A stretch of 64,000 nucleotides of DNA, taken from positions 59,978,325 to 60,042,324 of the forward strand of contig CM046005.1 of NCBI GenBank assembly GCA_025175895.1, given 5' to 3'. Shown piece by piece: positions 9,140 through 20,792 of this stretch; the first letter of the stretch is position 1, and each line of letters opens with the position of its first letter. Source of the stretch: Wurfbainia villosa (lineage: Eukaryota > Streptophyta > Magnoliopsida > Zingiberales > Zingiberaceae). Position numbers and translations under genes: made by a program. The notes under the pieces were generated by a model, which was not told the origin of the DNA, ran no database searches, and was given only the letters and a program-made list of their open reading frames with translations.

Positions 9140-10685
9140 GTTGCCAATCCCTTTACATTTGAAATTGGATGAATTTTTTGCCGCTGCCCATCACCGCCTC
9201 CCCATGCCAGCTCACCGCTGCTTCTCCACCTCAACTCGTCGACTGATTGCACCATTTCGCCGACCACAAGCAGCAGCTACCCAATCGCACATCTCTTCCC
9301 ATACGTCAGCTTCTTCATGTGAGCTCAACTCGACAACGTCATCGCTGCGGTTGATTACCACTGTCACCGATCTTTTCCATAGCAGTTGTCTTGCTTTCTT
9401 CCTTGTGCTCTCACATGCCGATGCTTGCTCCTTGGTCGGATCTTAACTCTGGGCAGCTTCACCGACCGTGAACAACAACATCGACCATGAATAGAGTCTC
9501 CATTGTGAGGACTCAGATTTGTCGCTACGCCCAACTTCACTTTATGCATAACTATTTCTATTCTACTGCAGTGATTGAAGTTAAGTTGGAGAAATTTTGA
9601 TTTGTGTAGGCTACGGGAGATGAAGCAGTAGCCAACTCGATTTCGGGTAAGTATTCTAGCTATCTTCCTATTCTTAGGAAAAAGATTTCATGATTTGATG
9701 AATCAAAGGGAAATATATAGGTTTCTTGCAATAGGTTGATGTAGTAGCTTTGATTTGGAGAATTGATGAAGATTGTTATAGCTATGATGTTTTGAGATAT
9801 CTAGGTAAGTTTGGATCTGAGAATTATGAATTGGGAATTTGATTGATGGTTGTTGATATTGAAGTTGATGTCAATTACAACACATATAATTTAGAACACG
9901 ACAAGATCAATTAAATGAATGATGTGTTATTTAACAAATGCATAACTAGTGGATAAGGATTTCTGGGTTAGGATTGTTGTACGATATTACTATGAAATTA
10001 GGTTGTGATAGCTCTTAGCTATATTTTTACGATGCAAATTGCAGATTTTGATTCAAGATAGACTATCGGACACGGAGATTCTCAGACATTCTATGTATCA
10101 AGTGGGTTGTTCCTTCTTTGACCTCTTTAGATCATAGTGCATGATTATTTTGGTTACGTTATTTACTTACATTATATTATCTTTCCACTATATGTTTTTT
10201 CTAGTATTGCTTTGACCTTATAATTGCTTGACCTTTTTATACTTTACTTGGTTTCTAGGTTGCTTCTCATCATTAACATGTAGTTATTTATTCTAGTGTT
10301 TGATTGGTATTATGGTTATGTGCTTATTTATTGCTTCGGTATAAATTAGTATATGTTACTAGTATATGTTTATTTATTTATTATTTCGGTTGATATTGTG
10401 ATTGGGACTAGTAGAGATAGTATGATGAAGATGATATTATTCCTTAGAAGGTATATAACATTTATCATATATCGACTGCAAACTATGTCTCCCATTTGTG
10501 GTTGAGAGGGTCTGGAGTATAGTTTGCTTACTTTCAAATCATGGTTGCATTTGTATACCTGTGGTCGATCATGTCTCCCATTCATGGTTGAGAGAATCTA
10601 CCATAGAGTTATACTCTTGGACTACCCATTTGAAGTTAGTGATAGTTGGTTTCATGTGTCATATGTAGCTAGATAGTTACCTTAC

Positions 10686-11345
10686 ATCTTAACTGCCCAC
10701 GAGACCCGTTCATGGTAGCGTGTTGTTGCGTGCATGATTGAACCGATAAAAATGATATAATTTAGACAAGATTATTCCTTAGAAGGGAATATAAGGAATG
10801 AAACAACATTTATGGAACACGTGCTTATTAGTAGATTTATTATCTTTATCGGCCTTGATAGACATTTCATGTTAGATGGGTTGGAACCCTAGGCTTAACC
10901 ACATCGACATGCTTATTAGTAGATTGATGATCTTTATCGGCCTTGATAGGCGTCTCATGTTAGATGGGATGGAACCCTAGGCTTAACCACCTCGACGTGC
11001 TTATTAGTAGATTGATGATCTTTATCAACCTTGATAGACATTTCTTGCTAGATGTGTTGGATAACCCTAGGCTTAATGACCTAGGATAATCGACTGCCCA
11101 TGAGACCCATTCGTGGTAGCATGTTATTGCGTGTAGTCAATAGCTAGATAGCTATATACTCTGTCTGCCCACGAGACGCATTCGTGGAAGCATGTCATTG
11201 CCCGCAGACATTGAGTCTTTATATTGCCTGTCTACCCGCGAGTCTCATTCATGGCAGCATGTGGTTGGGAGTAGACAATGCTCTGTATATTGCCTATCTT
11301 CCCATGAGTCCTATTCGTGGTAGCATGTTGTTACCCGCAGATAGT
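10686..11345 (+). repeat. Dispersed short repeat (GCCCACGAGACCC...TTCGTGGTAGCATG)
   Basis: About five copies lie near 10690, 11095, 11165, 11230 and 11295. Each combines CCCACGAG and CTCGTGG/TTCGTGG-like arms with a following GCATGTTGTTGC, so each has partial dyad symmetry. They flank the 88-bp array. The 44500-45200 part of G's LTR has comparable short repeats. Confidence 0.65.
10821..11084 (+). repeat. Three tandem copies of an 88-bp unit
   Basis: Each unit starts near GTGCTTATTAGTAGATT and contains ATCTTTATCGGCCTTGATAG and CCCTAGGCTTAA. The word GCTTATTAG begins at 10823, 10911 and 10999, an exact 88-bp period. The third copy is the most diverged. Confidence 0.9.
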
Positions 11346-11929
11346 TCCCCTGGGTATTACCTCAAGAGTCATGCGACTTTGTTGCGGTATCTTGATGTGT
11401 ATTTCTTGCTGGTTTGCAGTTGGTTGTGTATGTTGAAGGTGTATTTGTTATACTGCTGACCAGGTTAGTTGTGGACTGATATTGGTACTTTGAGCTTTGG
11501 ATTACTAGGGTTTACTTCCTTTGACCTCCATTATGTTTATATTATCATGCACTACCATCTATACACTCACTGATTGATTTGTACTCACTCCCTCTTTTCT
11601 TTAGCCTCCAGGTTAGCTGATAGAGGATGTGTCTTGTTGGCCTACCTTCGCGTCACTCAGAGAGTCCCTTGCCATGTTGGTCCCACTGCATCGTTGAGAT
11701 GTCATTTTGTTTTATTTATTGTTATCGTATTTTGTGTACGCACTTTAAATTTTTTTGCAATTTGATTTGGTGTCATAAATTTATTTATACTTTAGTCATG
11801 CATGCATGCAGTTAATTAAATAATTATATTTTTTTATTTTTTATTATTTCAAAGTTTTTACCATATCTGATTCCAGTGATGTATTTCGAAATATTATCAC
11901 TAAGGGACTCCTCCGTCATTTGGATGACG

Positions 11930-12048
11930 AATATGCCCCCCCGCATGACACCTTTGACAAAGGCTCTATCACAAAGTAAGTTTGAGAGTCACGTCAAGGA
12001 CTATAGTATTAGATACCATGGCGATTGGCTTTAGGCCAAGTGGGAGTA
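11930..12048 (+). pseudogene. RNase H C-terminus and polypurine tract of copia element H
   Basis: The frame reads TPLTKALSQSKFESHVKDY near 11953-12010, matching the end of RNase H in element C (DPLTKALPQNKFEGHVRAY). A stop and the purine-rich AGGCCAAGTGGGAGTA follow directly before the 3' LTR. All upstream internal sequence of H is missing. Confidence 0.75.
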
Positions 12049-14024
12049 TGTTATGTTTGAGAGGTGTCCTAAGGTAATCAACTTATAGTTGTACTATTTA
12101 GTTTATAAATAAAGATTCACTATTTGAATGCACATGTCATATGTGTTTGATTGAATCTTAAACTCATTTACTAAATATCCATGATACGATTCATAGCATG
12201 AGAGAACTTGTGATTGGATCACAACTAGTGAGTATCTCTACATGTGTAATTATAAATGTATAATAATAATCCCTAGTTGATGAATTGATGAGTTTGGATA
12301 TCATCGATTATGGGAGACTCGCATGGGTTATACTCCTTGGTTTATCCAAGCAGCTGCTCCTAACTGGCTTAAGACATTGAAATGTCGAGAGTTAAACATG
12401 GATGCTAGTTATGGTAACTAGTTCTTTGGAGTGACCTGCTGTAAGACTTCACATGGTTCTCTGCATATAAGATATGTCAGTGAAGCTCTTACTGGAGCTC
12501 GAGTGCGAGTTTTCTTTGACTTGAGGTATTCAAGTCATCTTGGTCATGGAGACTTATACTTTAACAACTTAGTCGATACATCTCTATGGAGGTGTGGGTA
12601 CGGGATGATTTGGTATAAGTCGAAGTGCCCGAAGGTGATTGAATAGCCAACAAAGGATTCACCACTCCTTGCGAGGAGATTTATACCCTATAGCTACTCG
12701 TCAGGATTGTTACTCAAAGTCTTTGCCAAAGCATTGCATGTCAAGATTATGGTACTCTTGGATACATGTCGAAGTAATTAGAATCCAATGGACAATGAAG
12801 TAAGACTTGGGTTAGGTGTGACATAGTCATCCTAGTGGTTACTGCCACATAGACCATGTCCTTAACTAAGTGGGTATAAGATGAGTGAAAGGAACGAGAC
12901 ACGATTCACTGTAGATGCTGAAGGGTTCGGAAATGGTTTCAAGATCAACATGTGATTTTTCGATTAATTGGGGATCATGATGTACTACTAGGTGCCACTC
13001 ATGATCGTTCCATAATTAATGGTTAATTATGGACAACCAACATAAACCGAGAATCTATTAGGCTACACACACTACGAATCCTTCGAAGAGACATAAAACG
13101 AGTTTGAGAATTGGATTCTCAAGATCGAGAGAGATCAAGTTTAGTTGGACCAAACACATGACAAATATGAAAATATTTGTCAAGTCGCAAACGTGAAAGG
13201 AGAACATCTTAAGAAGACGGGTTGGGTCTTAAAAGGTTTAATTATAAGCCAAACCCATTTGGTTTTAATTAAAAGGGCCCTCTTTTTGTTAAGGGCCCAA
13301 TTAGGGGTTAATGGATGAGATTAAGCCTTAATGGTTATGGGCTTAGGGATTTGATCCACTAACCTATAACCCATTAGGATTAGTACCTATATAAAGGGTT
13401 ATAAAGGCTAAACCTAATGAATAGAAGTCTTAAGGCCCTCTTCCTCAACCTAGCCGATCCTAGGAGAATTAGGGTTTGGTGTTCCGTCGGCCATCAAGGA
13501 AACAAGGGTTGTTTCCACCTCTTTAGAGGCTGACCACTCTAGGTTTTAGGGATGTTATGGTCACTTATTGAAGCTTCAAAAACAATGGTTAATTCTAACA
13601 CAGATCAAAAACCTTGTGAAGGTTGTTTGAGGACTCATTTGTATCACAAAACGAGTCGGCAATTGCTCTCCGATCACCCAATCTTCTTGCTTCATCTAGT
13701 AACGAAGAGAAGTTCAAACTTGTGGCTTTGAGAAGTCATCCCTCTGAAGATTTGGCATGGATACGAGTAGAGATGAAGCTCCGAGACCGTTGTACGATTG
13801 ATGCCCTTTCGACTCGCCATCATCCGGAAGGTATACCTAGAGTAAAATTTATTTTATTCTTGTTGTATGTAAAATTTTATTTGGTGGATATGTTCGCATG
13901 TGTTGTAATCATGCATGTGTGGGTGTGAGTGTTGTTATATTTTAGGAAATTATTACGTTTTCCATTCGTTGCATTCGTTTGTGAAACTACAAAAGCACAT
14001 CTACACATCGGCTATAACCCAATA
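12049..14024 (+). repeat. 3' LTR of copia element H
   Basis: It begins TGTTATGTTTGAGAGG and is homologous along its length to the LTRs of element C. It has a TATA box (CTATATAAAGG) at 13387-13397 and a donor-like AAG|GTATAC at 13828-13835, where C has AAG|GTATAA. The end, CCCAATA at 14024, is a mutated CCCAACA. The next bases, GGACT, look like the tandem array at 23056, so H inserted in that array. Confidence 0.8.
13387..13397 (+). promoter_or_regulatory. TATA box of the H LTR
   Basis: CTATATAAAGG at the place equivalent to the TATA boxes in the two C LTRs. Confidence 0.6.
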
Positions 14025-15065
14025 GGACTTTACTGTTGGCAATGTGCTATTCCTCAGAATGCTCATCGGCTCCCATGTCCCCGGATTAAAATTTTCACTA
14101 ATGAAAACTAATCCGGATGGGATGAGTTTCCAAAGCACAACCAATTCATCGTTGTGCTAACGACTTGAGCGATCGCTTGAATAAACTAGTTGTTCAAGCA
14201 ACACAACTCTTCTAGTCGGTTAGCCGTGGAAGAGACGACGGACGGATCGCCGATTTTTGTGTTTCTTATCGGGGTCCATGATTATACAAATATATGCAAA
14301 TGTAAACTGGTATAATCAACATATACTAACATAAAGAACATAAGCTATCATATGAATAAGAACATGCAAAGAACAATAATAAAAGTTGTAAAACTTTTAT
14401 ACCTCTTGATCTTCTATCGTATGTCCTAACCTCCTTGTAGACTTCGTGTGGGCGAAGATCCTCCACATGTTGAAGCTTCCTAGGTCTTCTTCAATCCAAA
14501 GAAAGAAGAACTCTCTTTCCCTTCTTGCTTGAGCCAACCACCAATCCACAAATGATTGATGCCACTGGCCCCAAGAATAGAGAGAATAATATGGAAACAT
14601 CCAAGGAACCGAACTAGGGACAAACCCTAGCTTCTAGTGCCTCTGGCCAAGATGGAGTGAAGAGGAGAAAAGGAACATGTTTCGCGCTGGCCAAGGTATA
14701 GGGAAAAGAGAAGTAGCCGGCAACACCCTAGGAAGAAGAAGAGCACTTCCCCTATAGTTTCCTCCCAACCAAGCTTTCAAACCCTAGCCGCCCAACCTTT
14801 CTTCCTTTGGATTTCTTGCCGCCCAACCATGGTGGAGAGAAGAGATCTAGGAGCTAGCCACCTTCAAGGAAGAAGAAGAGATCTTCCACAAGTTGCCGCC
14901 CAACCTTCTTTCCTAACCTTGGCCGCCCATCCAAAGGAGCCAAACCCTAATTAGGGTTTCCTCCTTAGGGTTGCTTGCCGCCCAAGCAAGGCTTGGCAAA
15001 ACCCTAATCTCCTTAGCATCCATCATCCAACCAAAAAACTTCCTTGCCGCCCAACCCAATCTCCC

Positions 15066-15074
15066 ATATATATA
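15066..15074 (-). promoter_or_regulatory. TATA box of the element I 3' LTR
   Basis: TATATATAT in the context CTCTATATATATGGG on the minus strand, about 35 bp downstream of the 27-bp array in sense direction. Equivalent boxes lie at 21825-21833, 25689-25698 and 32247-32256. Confidence 0.7.
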
Positions 15075-15110
15075 GAGTTAGGTTTAGGCCTTGGTTTAAT
15101 CTCCACCGTC

Positions 15111-15380
15111 AGTTCTAGGGTTTTAATGTCAACCGTCGGATCTAGAGATTTAATCTCAACCGTCGGTTCTAGGGGTTTAATCCCAATCGTCGGATATAAA
15201 AATTTAATCTCAACCGTCAGTTCTAGGGTTTTAATTCCAACCGTCGGATCTAGAGATTTAATCTCCACCGTCGGTTCTAGGGATTTAATCCCAACCGTCG
15301 GATCTAGAGATTTAATCTCAACCGTCGGTTCTAGGGATTTAATCCCAACCGTCGGATCTAGAGATTTGTTTTCCATCATT
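15111..15380 (-). repeat. 27-bp promoter-proximal tandem array, 10 units (I 3' LTR)
   Basis: Ten head-to-tail units alternate between two types, making a 54-bp higher-order period. One type has the 13-bp dyad GAGATTTAATCTC, the other GGGATTTAATCCC; both end in an ACCGTC-like word. Because 27 is a multiple of 3, the array reads as an open frame of IKSLDPTVG/IKSLEPTVE repeats, which I consider incidental. Confidence 0.95.
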
Positions 15381-16296
15381 TGATCTAGACTTCATGAGGT
15401 TTATATTAGGCTACTATAGGGACCATGAGGAGGAGTTGGGTTTTGGCCACCCGATGGATCGGAACCACACAAACTTGATCCATCAATGATGTTTCATTCC
15501 ACTAGAGGATCATCATTGAACTACCTCACCAACCCCCATAAATTAATATGGGCTCCATATATTATTTGTACATCCATCTCCCCGTGTTTAAGATATCGAA
15601 TGTCCGTCAATTAATTGATTTACTGACCATCAATTAATTAACATCAAACTCCTCGAGTAGTACCACTCAACCTTATCATCATGTTGACTAAGTCAACCTG
15701 CAGGGTTTACATGATGAACCTTATGAGCTCCTCAAGGGGACATCATCAACCTAATATATAGTACACGGTTTCCTCCTATAATCAACGACACACCATGTAA
15801 ATAATATTATTTCCCAACCTACCGGGCATATTGATTTAATCCATAGAAATCTCACCCTTTGGTAAATCAAAGAAATAAATACTAGGTACATGTGCCCGTT
15901 ATTATATCGGGATTAAGAGCATGTACAATATAATATCCGAGGTCCGATTCAATTATGCAGTCAGCAATAAATTGAATCTCCTCTATGTCGGTCCTGCTCA
16001 ATACACCTAAGTGTACTAGTGTAACTCTATGTTCAAGATAAAACAATACCAAGTTACACTACAACCATGCCAATGGTTTGTCCAAAACCATCTTGGTTGT
16101 GAGCCTCTACTTACACTCTACAAGGGACTGATAATATGATCTTCTGTGCCACACCCAAGCACCATGTTATCTACAATGTAAAATATTAGACAATTTTGCA
16201 TAATCATAAAAATATGCAAACAATGATCATGTGATTCTTATTTCAAAATAAAGATGTTCATACAAAAGAGCTAGGCTTTCAGTATACATCCCAACA

Positions 16297-16311
16297 ATCT
16301 CCCACTTATAC
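16297..16311 (-). promoter_or_regulatory. Polypurine tract of element I
   Basis: Minus-strand GTATAAGTGGGAGAT directly precedes the 3' LTR. The same tract occurs at 26980-26994 (J) and 58330-58344 (F). Confidence 0.88.
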
Positions 16312-16434
16312 TAAAAGACTATGCTGTCATAATACTGCCATACATCTGATTCCCCTTCCCTCCACATGCCTATCAAAGCTCTCGCTAGAAGGGCCTTAGT
16401 GAAAGGGTCTTACCAGGTCATCCTCTGATGCAAT

Positions 16435-19200
16435 CTAGGCGACAACAACTTCTACCTCCTTTACAATTTCTAGTATCAGGTGGTACTTGCACTCTATGTG
16501 TTTACTAGCCTTATGGGCTCGTGGTTCCTTCGAGTTTGCAACTACACCATTATTATCAAAATTAATTGTAATAGTTCTGGGCAAACCAAGAATCACATCC
16601 AAGTCCATCAGGAAGTTAGCCTTCTTTGCCGCCTTATAGGTCGCCACATACTACTTTATGGTGGAGTCCGCCACATATTTCTGCTGGGCACTCCTCCATA
16701 CAATGGCTCCACCTCCTAAAGTAAATACAAAACCTGAGGTAGACTTACTGTTATCCCTATCTGATTGGAAATCGCAATCTATGCAACCCACAGGGAGTAA
16801 TTGGTCTGCCCGGTAAACTAGCATATAATCCCTAGTCCTTCTCAGGCACTACAATATATACTTTTACCGCAGTCCAATGTCCCTGTCCTAGATTACTCTG
16901 ATATCTGCTAACCATGCCCACGGCAAAGCAGATATCTTATCTCGTACATAGCATACATGAGGCTTCCTACTGCCGAAGCATAAGGAACCGCCTTCAGCTC
17001 CTTTATCACCTCAGATGATCTAGGACACATCTGTTTAGATAAAGGTACTCCATGCCAAAAAGGTAGAAAACCTTTCTTGGAGTTCTGCATGCTAAAACGA
17101 TCAAGATTGTGTCTATGTATGAAGCTTGGGATTAGCACACTAACCTTGATCCCAAGGATGTGTCTCACTTCTCCCAAGTCCTTCAAAACTGTTTGGACAA
17201 CCATACCCTTACGTCTGATAACACTCTTATATTATTGCCAACTACCAAAATGTCATTTACGTATAGTACAAGAAATACCACTACGTTTCCGTCACATCTC
17301 TTGTATACACAAGACTCATCCGTACTTTGAATAAATCCATAAGTATGGATTTACCTCATCAAAGCGGATGTTCCAAGACCTCGAAGCTTACTTCAATCCA
17401 TAAATGGACCGATTAAGCTTACATACAAGATGCTCTTTACCCTTAGCAATGAATACCTCTGGTTGCTTCATATAGATGCTTTCCTCAAGACTTCCATTAA
17501 GGAAAGTTGTCTTGACATCCATCTGCCACAACTCATAATCCATATGAGCTGCAATGCATAAGAGCTCCCAGACCTGACTTGAATCCATGGATTCAATCTC
17601 AGTATTCATTGCACTTTGCCAAGATGCTGTATTTATATCTTGGATTGCCTCGTCGTATGTCTAGGGATCAGGTTCATGTTTGCTAGGGACAAAATCAGAA
17701 AATTCATCCAAAAACATGAATCTAAGAGGTTGTCTAACAACCCTCCCACTATGACGAGGTATCATCTGTGTATCCTTTGTGACATGCGGTGCAGTGACAT
17801 GTGGTATATCCTCTTGTACCGGTGGTACTAAAGAAGTGACTTCCCTTTTAACTCCTCCAGAAAAATTTTACTCTTGGGCTTGTGGCTTATCACATAGTCT
17901 TCCTCTAGAAATTTGGCGTTCGTGTTAACGATCACTCTCTAATCTCTAGGACTATAAAACAAGTCAGAATAACTCATCATCGATCTAATCATCTCCATAA
18001 GAGTCCTATTCCTTCGCTCTGCTACACCGTTCTGCTGGGGTGTGCCAGTTGCAGTCAATTGGGATTGAATCCCAACCTCTGATAAGTAGTTCCAAAACTG
18101 TCCCAAGAGGTTGTCACCACCACGATCAGATCGTAGTGTCATCCACATCTTGAATAATCATCTACAAAAGAGACGAAATATTCAAGATTACCTCTTGCCT
18201 AGATAGCCATAGGACCACACAAATCAGAATGAACCATTTCTAACACATCTTTGGCTCTATACCCCTTGGCCTTAAAAATGCCTCTTGGTCATCTTACCCT
18301 CCAAGCAAGATTCGTAGGTTGGGAGATCCTCCACCACTAATGAACCCCAAGGTCCATCAGCTATCAACCTTTGAATTCTGCTTAGGTTAATGTGACCAAG
18401 CCTAAGAAGCCAAAGATATGTTTGGTTCATCTTCGAAGGTTCTTTTCTCTTATTGGAATTAGAAGATGAGTTATTAACTTCAATTTGCATCGTGGGAGGT
18501 TTTGGTTCAAATTTCCTTTCAATGTACCTGAATAGATATTCTCCCTATTCCTTTTTATAACAACTCTGTCATTAAAAGAAATAGAATATCCATCCATAAT
18601 AATTTAGAAACTGAAACTAAATTCTTTCTAAATAAAGGTACATAAAGGGAATTTTCCAGAACCAAAGTTTTATTATTTTCAAGAGATAAATAAAACTTCT
18701 CCCACTGCAATAGCCGCCACAATCATGGCATTGCCCAAGTAAATGGTAATCTCCCCTTTAGCTAGTCATCGGGTTTCCTGGAACCCCTACAAATTGTTGC
18801 AGACATGATTAGTGGCTCCCGTATCTACTCACTAGGTGCCGGTAGATATCACCGCTAATCATGTTTCAATGACTAGTTCAAAAGATATACCTTTGTTCTG
18901 TTTTGGATTGGGACAGTCCTTCCAATGTCCATCCTGCTTGCAAGTGAAGTACTTGCCTTTCGGCTTCTTCACTCTTCCCTGAGATCCTCCAACCATCTTT
19001 GCTTCACCTTATTTCTTCTTCTTCTTGCCTTTCGGCTTAGAAGTAGAAACCCTTTTGAGCAATGATGGCTTGAGGACACTCTTTGAAGAGTGCATACTTG
19101 TACTCCTTAGCAGATGAGACAATATCTAGAATCTTTTCCGATCAATTTGGATACAGTAAGTTTATTTCCTTTAGTATCACAGTAAGTGGACTGAAAGTCA
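16435..19200 (-). pseudogene. Degenerate gag-pol of element I
   Basis: Read leftward from 19200: a Gag start whose ATG is now TTG; a junction near 19065 that removes most of Gag; a basic linker; a knuckle remnant (FTCKQDGHWKDC, first Cys replaced by Tyr) near 18940; protease (VDTGATNHVC) near 18810; the integrase zinc region (LRLGHINL, near 18400); integrase core (LRSDRGGD, GVAERRNRTL) at 18148-17990, with a deletion joining MMSYSDL to FYSPRD; reverse transcriptase with a deletion joining VWEL to LCIAAHMDYE near 17570; and RNase H (EPRAHKASKHIE) near 16500. Frameshifts and stops occur throughout, so no functional protein is expected. Confidence 0.88.
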
Positions 19201-19212
19201 ATTTTGAAAGTC

Positions 19213-20777
19213 CTAAGAATCACATAGATCATTACTTTAGATTTCAAAAAATTATTGATTCCTCAAACAATAAAATTTCGAAATCAACCAACACCTCAAA
19301 ACACCGAGAATATCACATGCCACGCAGTGTGGACGTATACAAATTCTACATTTTTAAGAGGAGGTTTTACCCATTAATTTTATTATCTTGTCAACCTTAC
19401 TTTTTGACAAATAAAATTAATAGTTGGTTCCTCTTTGGCCTACAAATAAAAGCAGTGACTCCGATGGGGAGGATACTTTTTATTTGCATCTAAGTGTGCA
19501 CCATTACACGATACTAAGGGAATTATTTCGGATTATGTGTCTTACCGCTGTGGAAGTACACACGCTCCTAGATAATTTCCTATAACCATTATTTGACCTA
19601 GTGATCCGCAAACAAACTCATCCACAGGGAGGAAGGCACTCAGAGCCGACACACAAGTTTGTTGCATCACACGTCAAATTGTAATGGAGGCCGCGGGAAT
19701 TAATTAAAATATCCCTCTCCCACTTAGTAAATTGAAAATGAGGAATTTTCAAGCACACACAACATGCTTATTATTACTGTAGATTTCAATAAAAATTATT
19801 GATTCCTCAAACAATAAAATTTTGAAATCAACCAACACCTCAATCACCGAGAATATCGTATGCCACGATAGTGTGGACGTATACGAATTCTACATTTGTA
19901 AGAGGAGGTTTAACCCATTAATTTTATTATCTTGTCAACCTTACTTTTTACAAATAAAATTAATAGTTGGTTCCTCTTTGGCCCTACAAATAAAACTACT
20001 TTTTTATTTGCATCTAAGTGTGCACCATTACACGGTACTAAGGGAATTATTCCGGATTATGTGCCTTACCGCTGTGGAAGTACACACGCTCCTAGATAAT
20101 TTCCTATAACCATTATTTGACCTAGTGATCCGCAAACAAACTCATCCGATGGGGAGGAAGGCACTCATAGCCGACACGCAAGTTTGTTGCATCACACGTC
20201 AAATTGTAATGGAGGCCGCGGGAATTAATTTAAATATCCCTCTCCCACTTAGAAATTGAAAATGAGGAATTTTAAAGCACACACAACATGCATATAAAAC
20301 AAATCAGCAATAAATATGGAAAAATCAGAATTTTTCCAAGTATTATGGCATTGTTCTCCAATATGCGTCCCGTCGTGTCGCCACCTCGTCCACGCCTCCT
20401 ACGCCATGTACGAGCCATCCGGAGATCCGAGCCGAGAATAAAACCTATTTTATTTTACATCCATCGATCCTATACTCCACGAGGGAGTGTACATGAAATC
20501 TAGATCAAAAGTAAAATAAAATAAAGAGTGGCTAAACAATGCCGTATTCAATTACAAAAATTAAATACTAATTTAGCCTCGTCAACCCCGAGGATTCAAA
20601 TAATATACAATCACACACACATGCAATCACATACACACATATATAGCCATAATAGTGGGATCTTATGCCTGCAACCAAAAAGTTAGCCTACGCACATCCT
20701 ACTATTATCCGGCATAGACAATATATGATAAGTGCGTGAAAGTAACCGAATCCAAAACACACAAAACCAGAAACCGT
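19213..20777 (-). other. Leader of element I with internal tandem duplication
   Basis: A leader block of about 500-560 bp is present twice: about 19245-19780 and 19785-20290. Both copies start at the ATTATTGATTCCTC word and contain TTTTACCCATTAATTTTATT-like and GACGTATAC words. Element J has the block once (about 30190-30730). The second I copy keeps TCCGATGGGG near 20144, while parts of the first are eroded. The duplication is specific to I. Confidence 0.85.
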
Positions 20778-20790
20778 GGCTCTGATACCA
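20778..20790 (-). promoter_or_regulatory. Primer-binding site of element I
   Basis: Minus-strand TGGTATCAGAGCC, 2 nt from the LTR border at 20793. Confidence 0.92.
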
Positions 20791-20792
20791 TT

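Larger units (their letters stand above)
9140..11870 (+). mobile_element. Diverged gypsy-type LTR remnant K (Tekay/Del-like)
   Basis: It shares order and short conserved islands with the LTR of element G: a C-rich start, GGGTAAGT at 9645-9652, an island around 10045-10105 like 44075-44132, a block of tandem repeats, then TTTGTACTCACTCC and a pyrimidine tract with AG near 11580-11615, comparable to 45798-45830. No internal coding region of this element is visible and both borders are uncertain. The right end is lost where the copia remnant H begins. Confidence 0.45.
14034..16296 (-). repeat. 3' LTR of element I (2263 bp)
   Basis: In sense it starts TGTTGGGATGTATACTG at 16296 and ends TTGCCAACA at 14034. 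U3 holds a ten-copy 27-bp array (15111-15380) just upstream of the TATA box (15074-15066). About 1 kb of R/U5 follows, with a donor-like GAG|GTATAA near 14400. Confidence 0.93.

Noticed and set aside
15023..15379. Repetitive open frame of 118 codons (also at 21782, 25629 and 32187)
   Set aside because: It is the 27-bp array read in one frame; it lies upstream of the TATA box and is open only because 27 is a multiple of 3.
15111..15380. CRISPR-like array
   Set aside because: Units are contiguous with no spacers, in a plant LTR.
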